This document shows, one piece after another, positions 43,881 through 52,642 of a DNA stretch of 60,822 nt. Both the position numbers and the translations under genes were made by a program. Source of the DNA: an uncultured Oscillospiraceae bacterium. GTDB taxonomy: Bacteria; Bacillota; Clostridia; Oscillospirales; Oscillospiraceae. The notes under the pieces are model-generated. The model was given only the letters and a program-made list of their open reading frames with translations. It made no database searches and was not told the DNA's origin. The stretch lies in contig CAKTQV010000011.1 in assembly GCA_934597255.1 (NCBI GenBank), positions 1 to 60,822 on the forward strand, written 5' to 3'. Within the stretch, counting starts at the first letter, position 1. Every line of letters begins with the position of its first letter.

Positions 43881-44560
43881 AAATTCTGGTCGTGGACGAC
43901 GAGGAGCTGCTCGTCAAGGGCATCAAATTCAATCTGGAAAACGAGGGCTACGAGGTGGACGGCTGCTACGACGGCGAGACCGCCGTGGCCATGGCGCGCA
44001 GCGGCGGCTATGCGCTCATCATCCTCGATCTGATGATGCCGAAGCTCGACGGGCTGTCCGCCTGCATGCAGATCCGCGGCTTTTCCGCCGTTCCGATCAT
44101 CATGCTCACGGCGAAAAGCGAGGACACGGACAAGCTCATCGGCTTTGAATACGGCGCGGACGATTACATCACGAAGCCGTTCAACATTCTTGAGCTGAAG
44201 GCGCGCGTGCGCGCGCTGCTGCGCCGAAGCTCCATGCAGAGCGCGCAGTCCGCCGGCGACAGCGCCGTCACGCGCGGCCACATCACCATCGACGCCGAGC
44301 GCCGCAGCGCGCTCGTGGATGGGCGGAACGTGGAGCTGACGGTGAAGGAGTTCGATCTGGCGGAGCTGCTCATGCGCAACCCGGGCAAGGTCTATTCGCG
44401 CGAGAATCTGCTGGACATCGTCTGGGGCTACGATTATCAGGGCGATATACGGACCGTGGACGTGCACATCCGCCGGCTGCGCGAAAAGCTGGAGCACAAC
44501 CCGGCCGAGCCGGAATACATCATTACAAAATGGGGCGTGGGGTACTATTTCAAGGACTGA
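43877..44560 (+). CDS. OmpR/PhoB-family response regulator
   Basis: A 227-residue two-component regulator. The receiver has the acidic pair D7-D8, phospho-acceptor D51 (ILDLMMPKLDGL), and the conserved lysine in DDYITKPFN. A winged-helix DNA-binding domain covers about 130-225 (LTVKEFDLAELLMRNPGKVYSRE read in parts, IRTVDVHIRRLREKLE). It resembles the WalR/PhoP subgroup. Its kinase is encoded immediately downstream. Confidence 0.95.
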   Translation: MKILVVDDEELLVKGIKFNLENEGYEVDGCYDGETAVAMARSGGYALIILDLMMPKLDGLSACMQIRGFSAVPIIMLTAKSEDTDKLIGFEYGADDYITKPFNILELKARVRALLRRSSMQSAQSAGDSAVTRGHITIDAERRSALVDGRNVELTVKEFDLAELLMRNPGKVYSRENLLDIVWGYDYQGDIRTVDVHIRRLREKLEHNPAEPEYIITKWGVGYYFKD

Positions 44561-44594
44561 AAGAAAAAGACATATCGTTTCCGTCCGCACGAAG

Positions 44595-45986
44595 ATGATC
44601 GCCGTTTTCGCCCTTCTGCTGGCGGCGCTTCTCGTGCTGATGAACAGCTATCCCATCATCGCCAGCCGCGATCTGGTGCTGCGCTCGAAGAAAAGCGCCA
44701 TGCAGTCGCAGGCGGCCGTCATGTCCAGCTCTCTTTCGGCGTTGGAGACGCTTTCGGCCGAGGGCGTGGAGCAGGTCATGGAGCTGATCGACGTGATGCC
44801 GCTGACGCGCATCATCGTCACGGACGACGCGGGGCTCATCCTTTACGATTCCTCCGCCGAGGACAGCGCCGTGGGGCGCTGGGCGCTGCTGAAGGAGATC
44901 GCGGACGCGCTCTCCGGCAACGCCGTTTCGGCCTACGCCTACACGGCCGGCGTTTTCACCAGCCGCGCGGCCATGCCGGTCGTGTCGCCGGCCGGCGCCG
45001 TCATGGGGGCCGTGTACCTGTATGAATACGACGCCGAACAGGGCGGCTACATCACGGGGCTGCAGCGGAATCTGCGGAACACGTCGCTGGCGGTCGGAGG
45101 CCTGGGGCTGCTGCTGATGGCGGTCCTGGCCACCACGCTGACGCGGCGCATCAAGCGCCTGGCCGCGGCGGTGCGGGTCGTGGAGAGCGGCGACTACGCC
45201 TACCGCATCAAGGTGCAGGGCTCGGACGAGGTGACGGAGCTGTCGGAGGAGTTCAACGTGCTCACGGGCCGGCTGGAGGCCACGGAGGAGGCGCGCCGCC
45301 GCTTCGTTTCCGACGCCAGCCACGAGCTGCGCACGCCGCTGGCGGCCATCCGACTGCTGTCCGATTCCATCACGCAGTCCGGCGAGATGGACCCGGCGAC
45401 CATGCGGGAGTTCGCCTCGGACATCGGCTCGGAGGCCGAGCGGCTGCAGAGGACGACGGAAAAGCTCATGTGTCTGACGAAGCTGGACGCCGGCGCCACG
45501 CAGACGCGGCGCGGGCTCGTGGACGTGGCGGAGGTCGCGCGGCGGACGATGCATCTGCTGCAGCCGCTGGCCGACGCGCAGAACGTATCCATCGTCACGG
45601 ACCTGGCCGCCGGCTGCACGGTGCTGGCCTCGGCGGACGATCTTTACCAGATCATTTTCAATCTCATGGAAAACGGGATCAAGTACAATCTGTCCGGCGG
45701 CAGCGTCCGGCTGACGCTGCGCCGGCAGGAGGCGGTCGTCCGCTTCACGGTGGAGGATACCGGCATCGGTATCCCGGAGGAGGATCTGCAGTCCGTGTTC
45801 GAGCGCTTCTACCGCGTGGACAAGGCGCGCTCGCGCGCGTCCGGCGGCAGCGGGCTCGGCCTGTCCATCGTTCACGACGCCGTGGAGGCCAACGGCGGCA
45901 GCGTGGAGGCGGCGCGCCGCCAGCCGAACGGCACCCGCTTTACCGTCACGTTCCCGTATTACGCGGAAAAGGAGGCGCGCGGATGA
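44595..45986 (+). CDS. Sensor histidine kinase
   Basis: A 463-residue membrane kinase, partner of the regulator at 43877. Two TM segments (about 2-20 and 168-186) enclose a sensor domain of about 145 residues. A HAMP linker, a HisKA domain with phospho-accepting H243 (DASHELRTPLAAIRL) and an ATPase domain follow (NLMENGIKYN, EDTGIGIPEEDL, FERFYRVDKARSR, GGSGLGLSIV). The start is uncertain: ATG 44595 has no clear ribosome-binding site, and a basic stretch upstream (RKRHIVSVRTK) looks like native N-terminus without a standard start codon. The end overlaps the GerMN gene by 4 bp. Confidence 0.92.
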   Translation: MIAVFALLLAALLVLMNSYPIIASRDLVLRSKKSAMQSQAAVMSSSLSALETLSAEGVEQVMELIDVMPLTRIIVTDDAGLILYDSSAEDSAVGRWALLKEIADALSGNAVSAYAYTAGVFTSRAAMPVVSPAGAVMGAVYLYEYDAEQGGYITGLQRNLRNTSLAVGGLGLLLMAVLATTLTRRIKRLAAAVRVVESGDYAYRIKVQGSDEVTELSEEFNVLTGRLEATEEARRRFVSDASHELRTPLAAIRLLSDSITQSGEMDPATMREFASDIGSEAERLQRTTEKLMCLTKLDAGATQTRRGLVDVAEVARRTMHLLQPLADAQNVSIVTDLAAGCTVLASADDLYQIIFNLMENGIKYNLSGGSVRLTLRRQEAVVRFTVEDTGIGIPEEDLQSVFERFYRVDKARSRASGGSGLGLSIVHDAVEANGGSVEAARRQPNGTRFTVTFPYYAEKEARG

Positions 45987-47308
45987 AGAAAACGCTTGCC
46001 GCGGCGCTCGGGCTGTTTCTGCTGGCGGGCGCGCTTCTGTCCAGCTGCGTCCGCTCCCGTCCGACGGCGTCGGGCGCCGACAGCATGGCCGTATGGCGCG
46101 TGTATACCGGGCGGCAGGCCGGCGATCTGCTCCAGGCCGAAACGCTGCCGCTGTCCGGCGGCACACAGGCCGGCGTGGAGGAAGCGCTGGCGCTGTTTCT
46201 GACGCCGGCGCGTGCCGACGGGCTGCGCCGGGCGCTGCCGGAGGGGACGGAGCTCCTGTCCTGGACGAGCCAGCGCGGTCTTGTGACACTGGAGCTGTCG
46301 GAGGAATTTCTGCAGGCGCCGGCCATGGAGCGCAGCGCCGCGGCCTTTGCCGCCGTGCTGACGCTGTGCCAGCTCGACGAGGTGGATGCCGTGAGCATAA
46401 CGGCGGGGGGCGAGACGCTGTTCCACGGGCTCGACCCGGAGGACGTGCTCCTGCAGGACACGGACTCCGATCCCTATACGCGGCGGCTGCGCCTGTATTT
46501 CGCCAGCGCGGACGGCCGCTGGCTCACCAGCGAATACCACAGCCTCTCCCTTGACGAGGACAGCTATCTGGAGCGCTACGTCATGGAGGAGCTGCTGCGC
46601 GGCCCGAACGACACGGAGCTGCGCTCGGCCATCCCCGAGGGAACGGAGCTTTTGTCCTGCCGCACGGAGGGCGGCGTGTGCACCGTCGATCTCGACGGGG
46701 GCTTTTGGGAAAACCGGCCCGAAACGGCGCTGGGCGAGCGGCTGGCGATCTGGTCGATCGTCAACTCCCTGACGGCGCTGTCGGATGTGGACAGCGTGCA
46801 GATCCTGTACCGGGGCGAGGCGGTGGATACCTACGTCTATCGCTCGCTGGCCGAGCCGCTGGGCTTCCTCAAGGCCGCGGTCGGGCCGCCGTCGGCGGCC
46901 AAGGGCGAGCTGGACGCGGCGCTGTATCTGGCGCTGCCGGGGCTGGAGAGCTTCACCGCCGTACCCTGCGCGGTCGATTCCGGCTCGTATGAAAACGAAA
47001 CGGACGCGCTGATCGCGGCGCTGGCCGAGTCGGACGAGCCGGGGCTGCCGAGGCTGTTCTTCGGCGCGGGCACGATCCTGTCGAGCTCCGTGCTGGGCCG
47101 GATGCGCGTGATCGACGTGAGCGAGAGCTTCTTCGCCTCCCTCGGTCCCGACGAGCGGGAGGCGGCCGTCAAAAGCCTGGCCGCCACGGTGCTGGCCCTT
47201 GGCGAGGCGCGCGGCGTGCGCATAACCATGAACGGCGAAGACGCCGTTTTTGAAGGCGTTTCCTATGCCGGCCCCTGGACCGGAGAAGATATCAATATTG
47301 TGGAGTGA
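45983..47308 (+). CDS. GerMN-domain lipoprotein
   Basis: A 441-residue putative lipoprotein (lipobox LLSSC, cysteine near residue 22). It appears to have two GerMN-type domains (about 35-150 and 160-285; the second includes YVMEELLRGP, IPEGTELLSC and TVDLDGGFW) and a third, more divergent region (about 300-440). GerMN domains occur in sporulation and germination proteins and in partner lipoproteins of two-component systems such as LpqB of actinobacteria. It starts within the kinase stop (ATGA), so it probably works with the sensor kinase at the membrane (inference). Confidence 0.85.
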   Translation: MKKTLAAALGLFLLAGALLSSCVRSRPTASGADSMAVWRVYTGRQAGDLLQAETLPLSGGTQAGVEEALALFLTPARADGLRRALPEGTELLSWTSQRGLVTLELSEEFLQAPAMERSAAAFAAVLTLCQLDEVDAVSITAGGETLFHGLDPEDVLLQDTDSDPYTRRLRLYFASADGRWLTSEYHSLSLDEDSYLERYVMEELLRGPNDTELRSAIPEGTELLSCRTEGGVCTVDLDGGFWENRPETALGERLAIWSIVNSLTALSDVDSVQILYRGEAVDTYVYRSLAEPLGFLKAAVGPPSAAKGELDAALYLALPGLESFTAVPCAVDSGSYENETDALIAALAESDEPGLPRLFFGAGTILSSSVLGRMRVIDVSESFFASLGPDEREAAVKSLAATVLALGEARGVRITMNGEDAVFEGVSYAGPWTGEDINIVE

Positions 47309-47315
47309 TTCAAAA

Positions 47316-48377
47316 ATGACCAATGTAAAGAAAATTCAGCAGAACCTCGGCGGGCTTGACGCGCTGCTGCTCACCGACCCCATCACCATCCGCTACGCCG
47401 CGGGCTTCCATATCGACGACGGCGCGGCCATCATCGGCCGCGAGAAGGCGTGGCTCATCACGGACAGCCGCTATGAGGAGGCCGCGCGCCAGACGGTGCG
47501 CGGCATGGAGATCCTGTCGGCGTCCTCCGGCACGCCGTTCAAGACGCTGGCCGGCCATATTTTCGCCGAAAACGCCTTCTCGGCCGTGGGCGCGGAGGAA
47601 GACCGCATGAGCCGCCGGCAATGGCAGCAGATGGAGAGCGATCTGGGCGTGACGCTGCAGAACGCCGCGTCCATCATCGCCGGGCTCCGCCAGTCAAAGT
47701 CGGACGAGGAGCTTGAGTCGCTCATCGCCGTGCAGCGCATCGCCGAAAAGGCGCTGGACGATCTGCTCGGCATCATCCGCCCCGGCATGACGGAAAAGGA
47801 GCTGGCGGCGGAGCTGGTTTACCGGCTGTACAAATTCGGCGGCGAGGCCAATTCCTTCGACCCCATCGTCGTCACCGGCTCCAAGACGAGCATGCCCCAC
47901 GGCGTGCCCGGCGACAAGATCATCCAGCCCGGCGATTTTGTGACCATGGACTTCGGGACCAAGTACAACGGCTACTGCTCCGATACGACCCGCACCGTCG
48001 CCATCGGCAGCGTTACCGACGAGATGCGCCGCGTGTACGACACGGTGCTGCGCGCGCAACTGGCCGGCATCGAGGCGGCGCGCCCCGGCGCGACCGGCCG
48101 CGAGATCGACGCCGCCGCCCGCCAGGTCATCGAGGACGCCGGCTACGGCAGGTATTTCGGCCACAGCTTCGGCCACAGCCTGGGCCTTGAGATCCACGAG
48201 GCGCCCAACGCCGCGCCGCGCAACGATCAGCCCATGCCCGACCGCGCCGTCATCTCCGCCGAGCCCGGCATTTACATCCCCGGCTGCTTCGGCGTGCGCA
48301 TCGAGGACGTGCTGTTCCTGCACGGCGACGGCTGCACCGACATCACCGAGGCACCGAAGGAGCTTCTGATCCTCTGA
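47316..48377 (+). CDS. M24-family Xaa-Pro aminopeptidase
   Basis: A 353-residue metallopeptidase with an N-terminal creatinase/prolidase domain (residues 1-120) and a pita-bread catalytic domain. Metal ligands are visible in MDFGTKYNGYCSDTTR, HSFGHSLGLEIHE, ISAEPGIY and VRIEDV. It cleaves N-terminal residues preceding proline. The gene sits 7 bp after the GerMN gene and directly upstream of efp, a pairing known in many Firmicutes. Start ATG 47316 follows GGAGTGA. Confidence 0.95.
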   Translation: MTNVKKIQQNLGGLDALLLTDPITIRYAAGFHIDDGAAIIGREKAWLITDSRYEEAARQTVRGMEILSASSGTPFKTLAGHIFAENAFSAVGAEEDRMSRRQWQQMESDLGVTLQNAASIIAGLRQSKSDEELESLIAVQRIAEKALDDLLGIIRPGMTEKELAAELVYRLYKFGGEANSFDPIVVTGSKTSMPHGVPGDKIIQPGDFVTMDFGTKYNGYCSDTTRTVAIGSVTDEMRRVYDTVLRAQLAGIEAARPGATGREIDAAARQVIEDAGYGRYFGHSFGHSLGLEIHEAPNAAPRNDQPMPDRAVISAEPGIYIPGCFGVRIEDVLFLHGDGCTDITEAPKELLIL

Positions 48378-48388
48378 GGCAAAAAAGC

Positions 48389-48417
48389 TTGCCAAATATA
48401 TGATTTTATAGTATTAT
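48389..48417 (+). promoter_or_regulatory. Promoter of efp
   Basis: TTGCCA and TATTAT are separated by 17 bp, about 40 bp before the efp start, in a short AT-rich gap. Confidence 0.65.
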
Positions 48418-48456
48418 TTTTTGTTGGAAAATAAATCACGTTTGGAGGACATAAAT

Positions 48457-49023
48457 ATGCCTATTGTTGCAGGCGATTTCCGCAACGGAGTGACCTTTGA
48501 AATGGACGGAAAGGTCATGCAGGTCGTCGAGTTCCAGCACGTCAAGCCCGGCAAGGGCGCGGCCTTTGTGCGCACGAAGATGAAAAACGTCATCACCGGC
48601 GCTGTGGTCGAGACCTCTTTTAACCCGTCCGACAAGTTCGAGACCGCGCGCGTCGACCGCAAGAACATGGAGTACAGCTACTGCGACGGCGATCTGTACT
48701 ACTTCATGGACCCGGAGACCTATGAGCTGATGCCCGTGGACAAGTCCGTCCTTTCCGACGGCTTCCGCTTCGTCAAGGAGAACGTGGTGTGCACCATCTC
48801 CTCGTACAAGGACAGCGTGTTCAGCGTCGAAGCGCCCAACATCGTGACGCTGGAGATCACGGAGACGGACCCCGGCTTTGCCGGCAACACGGCCACCAAC
48901 GCCACCAAGCCCGCCACGGTTGAGACCGGAGCGGAGGTGAAGGTGCCGCTGTTCATCGAGCCGGGCGAGCGCATCGACATCGACACCCGGACGGGCGAGT
49001 ATCTCGGGCGCGCCAAGGGCTGA
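48457..49023 (+). CDS. efp: Translation elongation factor P
   Basis: A 188-residue factor that helps ribosomes form Pro-Pro bonds. The three-domain EF-P fold is clear. It has the loop with K33 (HVKPGKGAAFV), which is modified in many bacteria, the central RVDRKNMEYSYCDGD, and the C-terminal signature FIEPGERIDIDTRTGEYLGRA. GGAGGACATAAAT precedes ATG 48457. No EF-P lysyl-modification gene was seen nearby. Confidence 0.97.
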   Translation: MPIVAGDFRNGVTFEMDGKVMQVVEFQHVKPGKGAAFVRTKMKNVITGAVVETSFNPSDKFETARVDRKNMEYSYCDGDLYYFMDPETYELMPVDKSVLSDGFRFVKENVVCTISSYKDSVFSVEAPNIVTLEITETDPGFAGNTATNATKPATVETGAEVKVPLFIEPGERIDIDTRTGEYLGRAKG

Positions 49024-49052
49024 AGCCCAATTTGAAACAGGAGGTCACAGCA

Positions 49053-49499
49053 ATGACAACTTCCGAAAAGGTAGCGTATCTGAAAGGGCTGGTCGAAGGC
49101 TTCGGCCTGGCCGGCGGCGATTCCAAGGAGAGCAAGATCCTTGCGCAGATCCTGGACATTCTGGAGGATCTGTCGCTGGACGTGGACGATCTGGACGCCT
49201 CCGTCGAAGAGCTCAACGAGGGCCTTGACGCCGTCAGCGACGATCTGGAGGACCTTGAAAACGTCGTTTACGAAGAGTGGGACGAGGACGACGAGGACGA
49301 ATGCGAGTGCTGCGGCGACGAGGACGACGAGCTGTGCTACGAGGTGACCTGCCCCGAGTGCGGCGACAGCATCTGCTTCGACGAGGACACGCTCGATTCC
49401 GGCAGCATCAGCTGCCCCAACTGCGGCGCAAAGCTTGAGTTTGAGCCGGAGGACATCGAGGAGATCAGTCTCGAGACCCGCGACGAGGACGAGGAGTGA
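49053..49499 (+). CDS. CD1247-type acidic zinc-ribbon protein
   Basis: A 148-residue protein. The N-terminal helical domain (TTSEKVAYLKGLVEGFGL) matches what I know as the CD1247 N-terminal domain of Clostridia. A very acidic hinge (WDEDDEDECECC) follows, then a C-terminal zinc ribbon (CPECGD, CPNCGA). It is 30 bp after efp, usually a conserved neighbour. AGGAGG precedes ATG 49053. The molecular function is unknown. Confidence 0.85.
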   Translation: MTTSEKVAYLKGLVEGFGLAGGDSKESKILAQILDILEDLSLDVDDLDASVEELNEGLDAVSDDLEDLENVVYEEWDEDDEDECECCGDEDDELCYEVTCPECGDSICFDEDTLDSGSISCPNCGAKLEFEPEDIEEISLETRDEDEE

Positions 49500-49513
49500 T
49501 CCTCTGATCCGAT

Positions 49514-49546
49514 AAAAAAAGGAGAGCCGGACGGCTCTCCTTTTTT
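49514..49546. terminator. Bidirectional terminator
   Basis: AAAAAAAGGAGAGCC-GGAC-GGCTCTCCTTTTTT is a perfect stem with A and T runs on both sides. It separates the efp unit (plus) from the envelope cluster (minus). Confidence 0.94.
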
Positions 49547-49562
49547 GCTGCGTAAAGCGGGC

Positions 49563-49856
49563 TTATTTCGCCTCGGCGGTCTCCTCGGTCTTGTCCTCGG
49601 CGGCCACCGGTGCGGCGCTGACGACGATCTCATCCTCGACGATCTTGTTAGCGTTTTCGTCGATGTTGAGGACCTGCTGCGCCTTTTTCTTCGCCTTGCG
49701 CACGAGCACGCCGACCGTCGCGCCCACGGCCACGACGGCGGCCACGATGGCCGACAGGAGCGCGGTGGTCACGGAGGGGTCGACATAGGCGAAGGCGGGG
49801 GCGGCCAGCACAACGGCGGCGCAGGCGGTATAGACCGGGATCAGGATCTTCTTCAT
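49563..49856 (-). CDS. Small secreted or membrane protein (YVDPSV type)
   Basis: A 97-residue protein with a signal peptide ending AAPAFA, then YVDPSVTTALLSAIVAAVVAVGATVGVL, which contains one TM segment. A basic patch (RKAKKKAQQ) and an acidic alanine-rich tail follow. The short YVDPSVTT motif after the cleavage site recalls small proteins next to teichoic-acid or sulfatase-like genes in Clostridia, as far as I remember. ATG 49856 is chosen because GAGAGAAT lies before it. Last gene of the envelope cluster. Confidence 0.75.
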   Translation of the reverse strand: MKKILIPVYTACAAVVLAAPAFAYVDPSVTTALLSAIVAAVVAVGATVGVLVRKAKKKAQQVLNIDENANKIVEDEIVVSAAPVAAEDKTEETAEAK

Positions 49857-49935
49857 TTCATTCTCTCCTCTGGTAAACAAATATCGGAAAAATTATAGCA
49901 TCGATCGCCGCGATTTGCAAGATGCCGCGGCTGCC

Positions 49936-50724
49936 TTATTGTTCCTTGAGAAAGCGCGCGCGTACGCCGAGGAAATCGTAGCCCATCTGCCGGTGCAGGC
50001 GGACGGTGTTGTCGTTGTCGCAGGCGAGGTGCGCCAGGCCCATTTTCCCCTCGCTGCGCACCAGATTCCAGGTGTACGCCGTGATGGCGCGGCCGAGTCC
50101 CTGTCCGCGCTCGGCCGGGTCGGTGACGAGCCCGGAGATGACGGCCATGTCTTCGGTCTCTGCGGCGGTGCAGTTGGTGGCGATGACGCGCCCATCCCGC
50201 CGGATGACGAACAGGCGGCCGAAGCCGCTCTCAAGCCGTTCGATCGTCTGCTCGTACAGTTCGTCGTAGTTGTAGACCGTGTTGTAGGTCGCGTCGCGCA
50301 TCATCAGCGCGGCGATCGCGCCGGCGTCCTCGCGTCCGGCCGGGCGGATATCCAGATCCTCGCGTCCGGTCATGGTCTTTGTGGCCGTGATGACGTGGGA
50401 CAGCTCCAGACCATAGCCGGGGAAAAGCGGGGCGAGCGTCCGGGCGTCCTCCTCCGACATGGACACGACCTTGGCCGGATGGCGGCGGAAGAAGTCCTCC
50501 ACCTCCGCCTGCGGCCAGCCGCCGCGGGAAAACATATGGATCGCGTCGTGATAGCGGTAGAACACGGCGCGGATGCCGCCGTCGTCGCACAGCCACAGAT
50601 CCATGTTCTCGTTTTCCGCACCGTACTGCATCATGTCCATGTACAGATAAAAGCACAGAACGCGGTCCGGGCCGAGATAGTCCCGGACGGCGGGGATATA
50701 GCGGTTGTCGCAGTGGATGATCAT
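49936..50724 (-). CDS. GNAT-family N-acetyltransferase
   Basis: A 262-residue protein. Its C-terminal half is a GNAT fold with the acetyl-CoA-binding motif A in GLVTDPAERGQGLGRAIT and motif B near HLACDNDNTVRLHRQMGY. The N-terminal half (about 1-120) is unlike standard GNAT domains and may be a second degenerate GNAT domain. It starts 5 bp after the YidC-TagF gene, so it is part of the same message. An envelope amine or nucleotide-sugar acceptor is possible but not shown. Confidence 0.85.
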   Translation of the reverse strand: MIIHCDNRYIPAVRDYLGPDRVLCFYLYMDMMQYGAENENMDLWLCDDGGIRAVFYRYHDAIHMFSRGGWPQAEVEDFFRRHPAKVVSMSEEDARTLAPLFPGYGLELSHVITATKTMTGREDLDIRPAGREDAGAIAALMMRDATYNTVYNYDELYEQTIERLESGFGRLFVIRRDGRVIATNCTAAETEDMAVISGLVTDPAERGQGLGRAITAYTWNLVRSEGKMGLAHLACDNDNTVRLHRQMGYDFLGVRARFLKEQ

Positions 50725-50729
50725 GCAGC

Positions 50730-52625
50730 TCAGCTCCCTTGCTGTTTCTTTTTCGCGTTTTCGACCATGCGGTCGATGAGATACTGCGCGCCGTATTTGC
50801 CGCTCTCGCCGAAATGATACAGGCGCGTCCGGCGCACGTTTTCGATGACCTGCGCGTATTCGCCGCGCTTTTCAAGCAGCATGGCGGCCGTTTCCGCGGC
50901 CTTTTCGCGCACCTGCGCCGGCTCCAGCGCCGCGCCGATGATATCGCGGATGGCGGCGTCCGTGGAGTATTTGCGGATGTCCTCCTCGGTCCATTCGTCG
51001 TTGACCATCTTGCGGGGCGTGTTGACGAACAGGACGGGCTTCTTCGTCGCCAGCGCGAACTCGTAGCCGATGTTCGACCAGTCCGTCACGAGAAGATCGG
51101 AGGCGAACACGGTCTCGTTGGAGGAAAAGCCCATCTGGAAGCGGAAGTGCTCGCCGTCGTAATCGCGGCACGATTCGATCAGCGCCTCCATTTTGCCGGG
51201 GAAGCGGCGCAGATACTGCGGGTGCGGCCGGACCGTGACGTCCCAGCCCGCCGCCAGCAGCGGCTCCGCCAGATCGTGCAGCGACAGCTCCATGACGTTG
51301 TCCGGCTGCCACGACGGGGCGATGAGCACCCGCTTGACGGGGTTTTCCGTCTTTTCCATGCGCTCATACTGGGCGGCCATGTTGTCGATCACGCCGTAGC
51401 CGCAGGGGACCATGCGCTGGTCGGGCAGACCGTGCTGCCGGTTCCACGCGCGCATCTCGTCCTCAAAGCCGGGCGCGGGTGTCAGAAGGGTGTCGAAGTG
51501 GTCGAGCGCGCCGGCGCGCAGCGTGGAAAGGCCCGTGAACATTCCATGGAACACATAGACGTATTCCACGTCCCGGCGGGCGCGGCTGCGCTTGAGATGA
51601 TAGGTCTCCAGATCCGGCACGGTCATCACGACGATGTCGGCGTCCATGCGGATGAACAGTGTGATGAGCTTTTTCTCGCCGATGTAATACGGGCGGATGC
51701 GCGGCTGCGTCTGCGCCAGTGCGAAGATCTGGTCGTCCGGGTCGCTCGTGACGTAGTGGATGACGATGTTCGTGCAGCGCAGCAGCTCCGCGATGATGTT
51801 TTCAAAGTATTTGTAAAAGCCGGAGGACTCGGAATAAAAGACGATGTGCTTGTTGGCGACCTTGAAAAAGGCCTTGTAATCGGCCTTCTCGCGCTTTTTA
51901 TCCTCCCGGGAAACGGTCTTCCCGCCCACGGCGTCCAGCTTTTCCAGCGCCTCGCGGCTCTCGCGCAGCGCGTCGTAGTCCACGTATTTCGCCGGCGGCT
52001 CGATGAGATTGCACGCCAGCTGCACGAACACGGTGAAAAGATTGGAGCATATCCAGTATACGGCCACGCCCACGGACACGAACGCGCCGAGGATGAGGCT
52101 GATGGCGATGGAAAGTCCGTTCGAGGCCCACTGCTCGGCGCGGCTCTGCTCGCGCTGAAGGGGGTTGAAGCGGTTTTGCGCAAAGCTGAGGACCACGGCC
52201 GCTCCGCCGGCCAGCAGCGGCATGATCCACGTCCAGCCGCCGTCCTTCACCGGGACAAGGCCGAGCGACGGCGCCAGACCTGTGTCCGTTACCATGTGGA
52301 TCACGCCGATCATCCCCATGAGGATGATGAGCTGGATCGCCAGCGGCACCATGGTCAGGAAGGGGTGATAGCGCTCCTTTTTGTACATGGCGGCCTGCTC
52401 GTCGCCGATGCGCTCGCGGTCGCCGTAAAACTCTGCCTTGATGCGGTTGACGGCCGGCATGACGGAAACCATCTTCAGTCCGTTGCGGTTCGTCCAGAGG
52501 CTCACCGGCAGCAGAAGGATCTTTGTGATCAGCGTGAACAGGACGATGTCCCAGAAATAACTGTCCACGAGCGCGTGGCACAGCTCCATCAGATACCAGA
52601 ATATCCCGGCCAGAAAATCAATCAT
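50730..52625 (-). CDS. Fusion of a YidC/Oxa1 membrane insertase domain and a CDP-glycerol glycerophosphotransferase (TagF/TagB) domain
   Basis: A 631-residue fusion. Residues 1-215 have the five-TM YidC/Oxa1 layout. TM1 reads FTLITKILLLPVSL, with lysine where the insertase groove normally has arginine. The cytoplasmic hairpin runs from NGLKMVSVMPAVNRIKAEFYGD to QAAMYKKERYHPF, and later TMs include PLAIQLIILMGMIGVI and VYWICSNLFTVFV. After a charged linker, residues 250-625 match the TagF/TagB glycerophosphotransferase family: YVFHGMFTG, APSWQPDN, VRPHPQYLRRFP, and SDLLVTDWSNIGYEFA. Such enzymes add glycerol phosphate from CDP-glycerol to teichoic acid. It lies 17 bp downstream of an LtaS-like gene. 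The fused YidC part may anchor the enzyme or help insert or translocate something (inference). Confidence 0.88.
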   Translation of the reverse strand: MIDFLAGIFWYLMELCHALVDSYFWDIVLFTLITKILLLPVSLWTNRNGLKMVSVMPAVNRIKAEFYGDRERIGDEQAAMYKKERYHPFLTMVPLAIQLIILMGMIGVIHMVTDTGLAPSLGLVPVKDGGWTWIMPLLAGGAAVVLSFAQNRFNPLQREQSRAEQWASNGLSIAISLILGAFVSVGVAVYWICSNLFTVFVQLACNLIEPPAKYVDYDALRESREALEKLDAVGGKTVSREDKKREKADYKAFFKVANKHIVFYSESSGFYKYFENIIAELLRCTNIVIHYVTSDPDDQIFALAQTQPRIRPYYIGEKKLITLFIRMDADIVVMTVPDLETYHLKRSRARRDVEYVYVFHGMFTGLSTLRAGALDHFDTLLTPAPGFEDEMRAWNRQHGLPDQRMVPCGYGVIDNMAAQYERMEKTENPVKRVLIAPSWQPDNVMELSLHDLAEPLLAAGWDVTVRPHPQYLRRFPGKMEALIESCRDYDGEHFRFQMGFSSNETVFASDLLVTDWSNIGYEFALATKKPVLFVNTPRKMVNDEWTEEDIRKYSTDAAIRDIIGAALEPAQVREKAAETAAMLLEKRGEYAQVIENVRRTRLYHFGESGKYGAQYLIDRMVENAKKKQQGS

Positions 52626-52642
52626 AGCGGCCCATTACCCCG

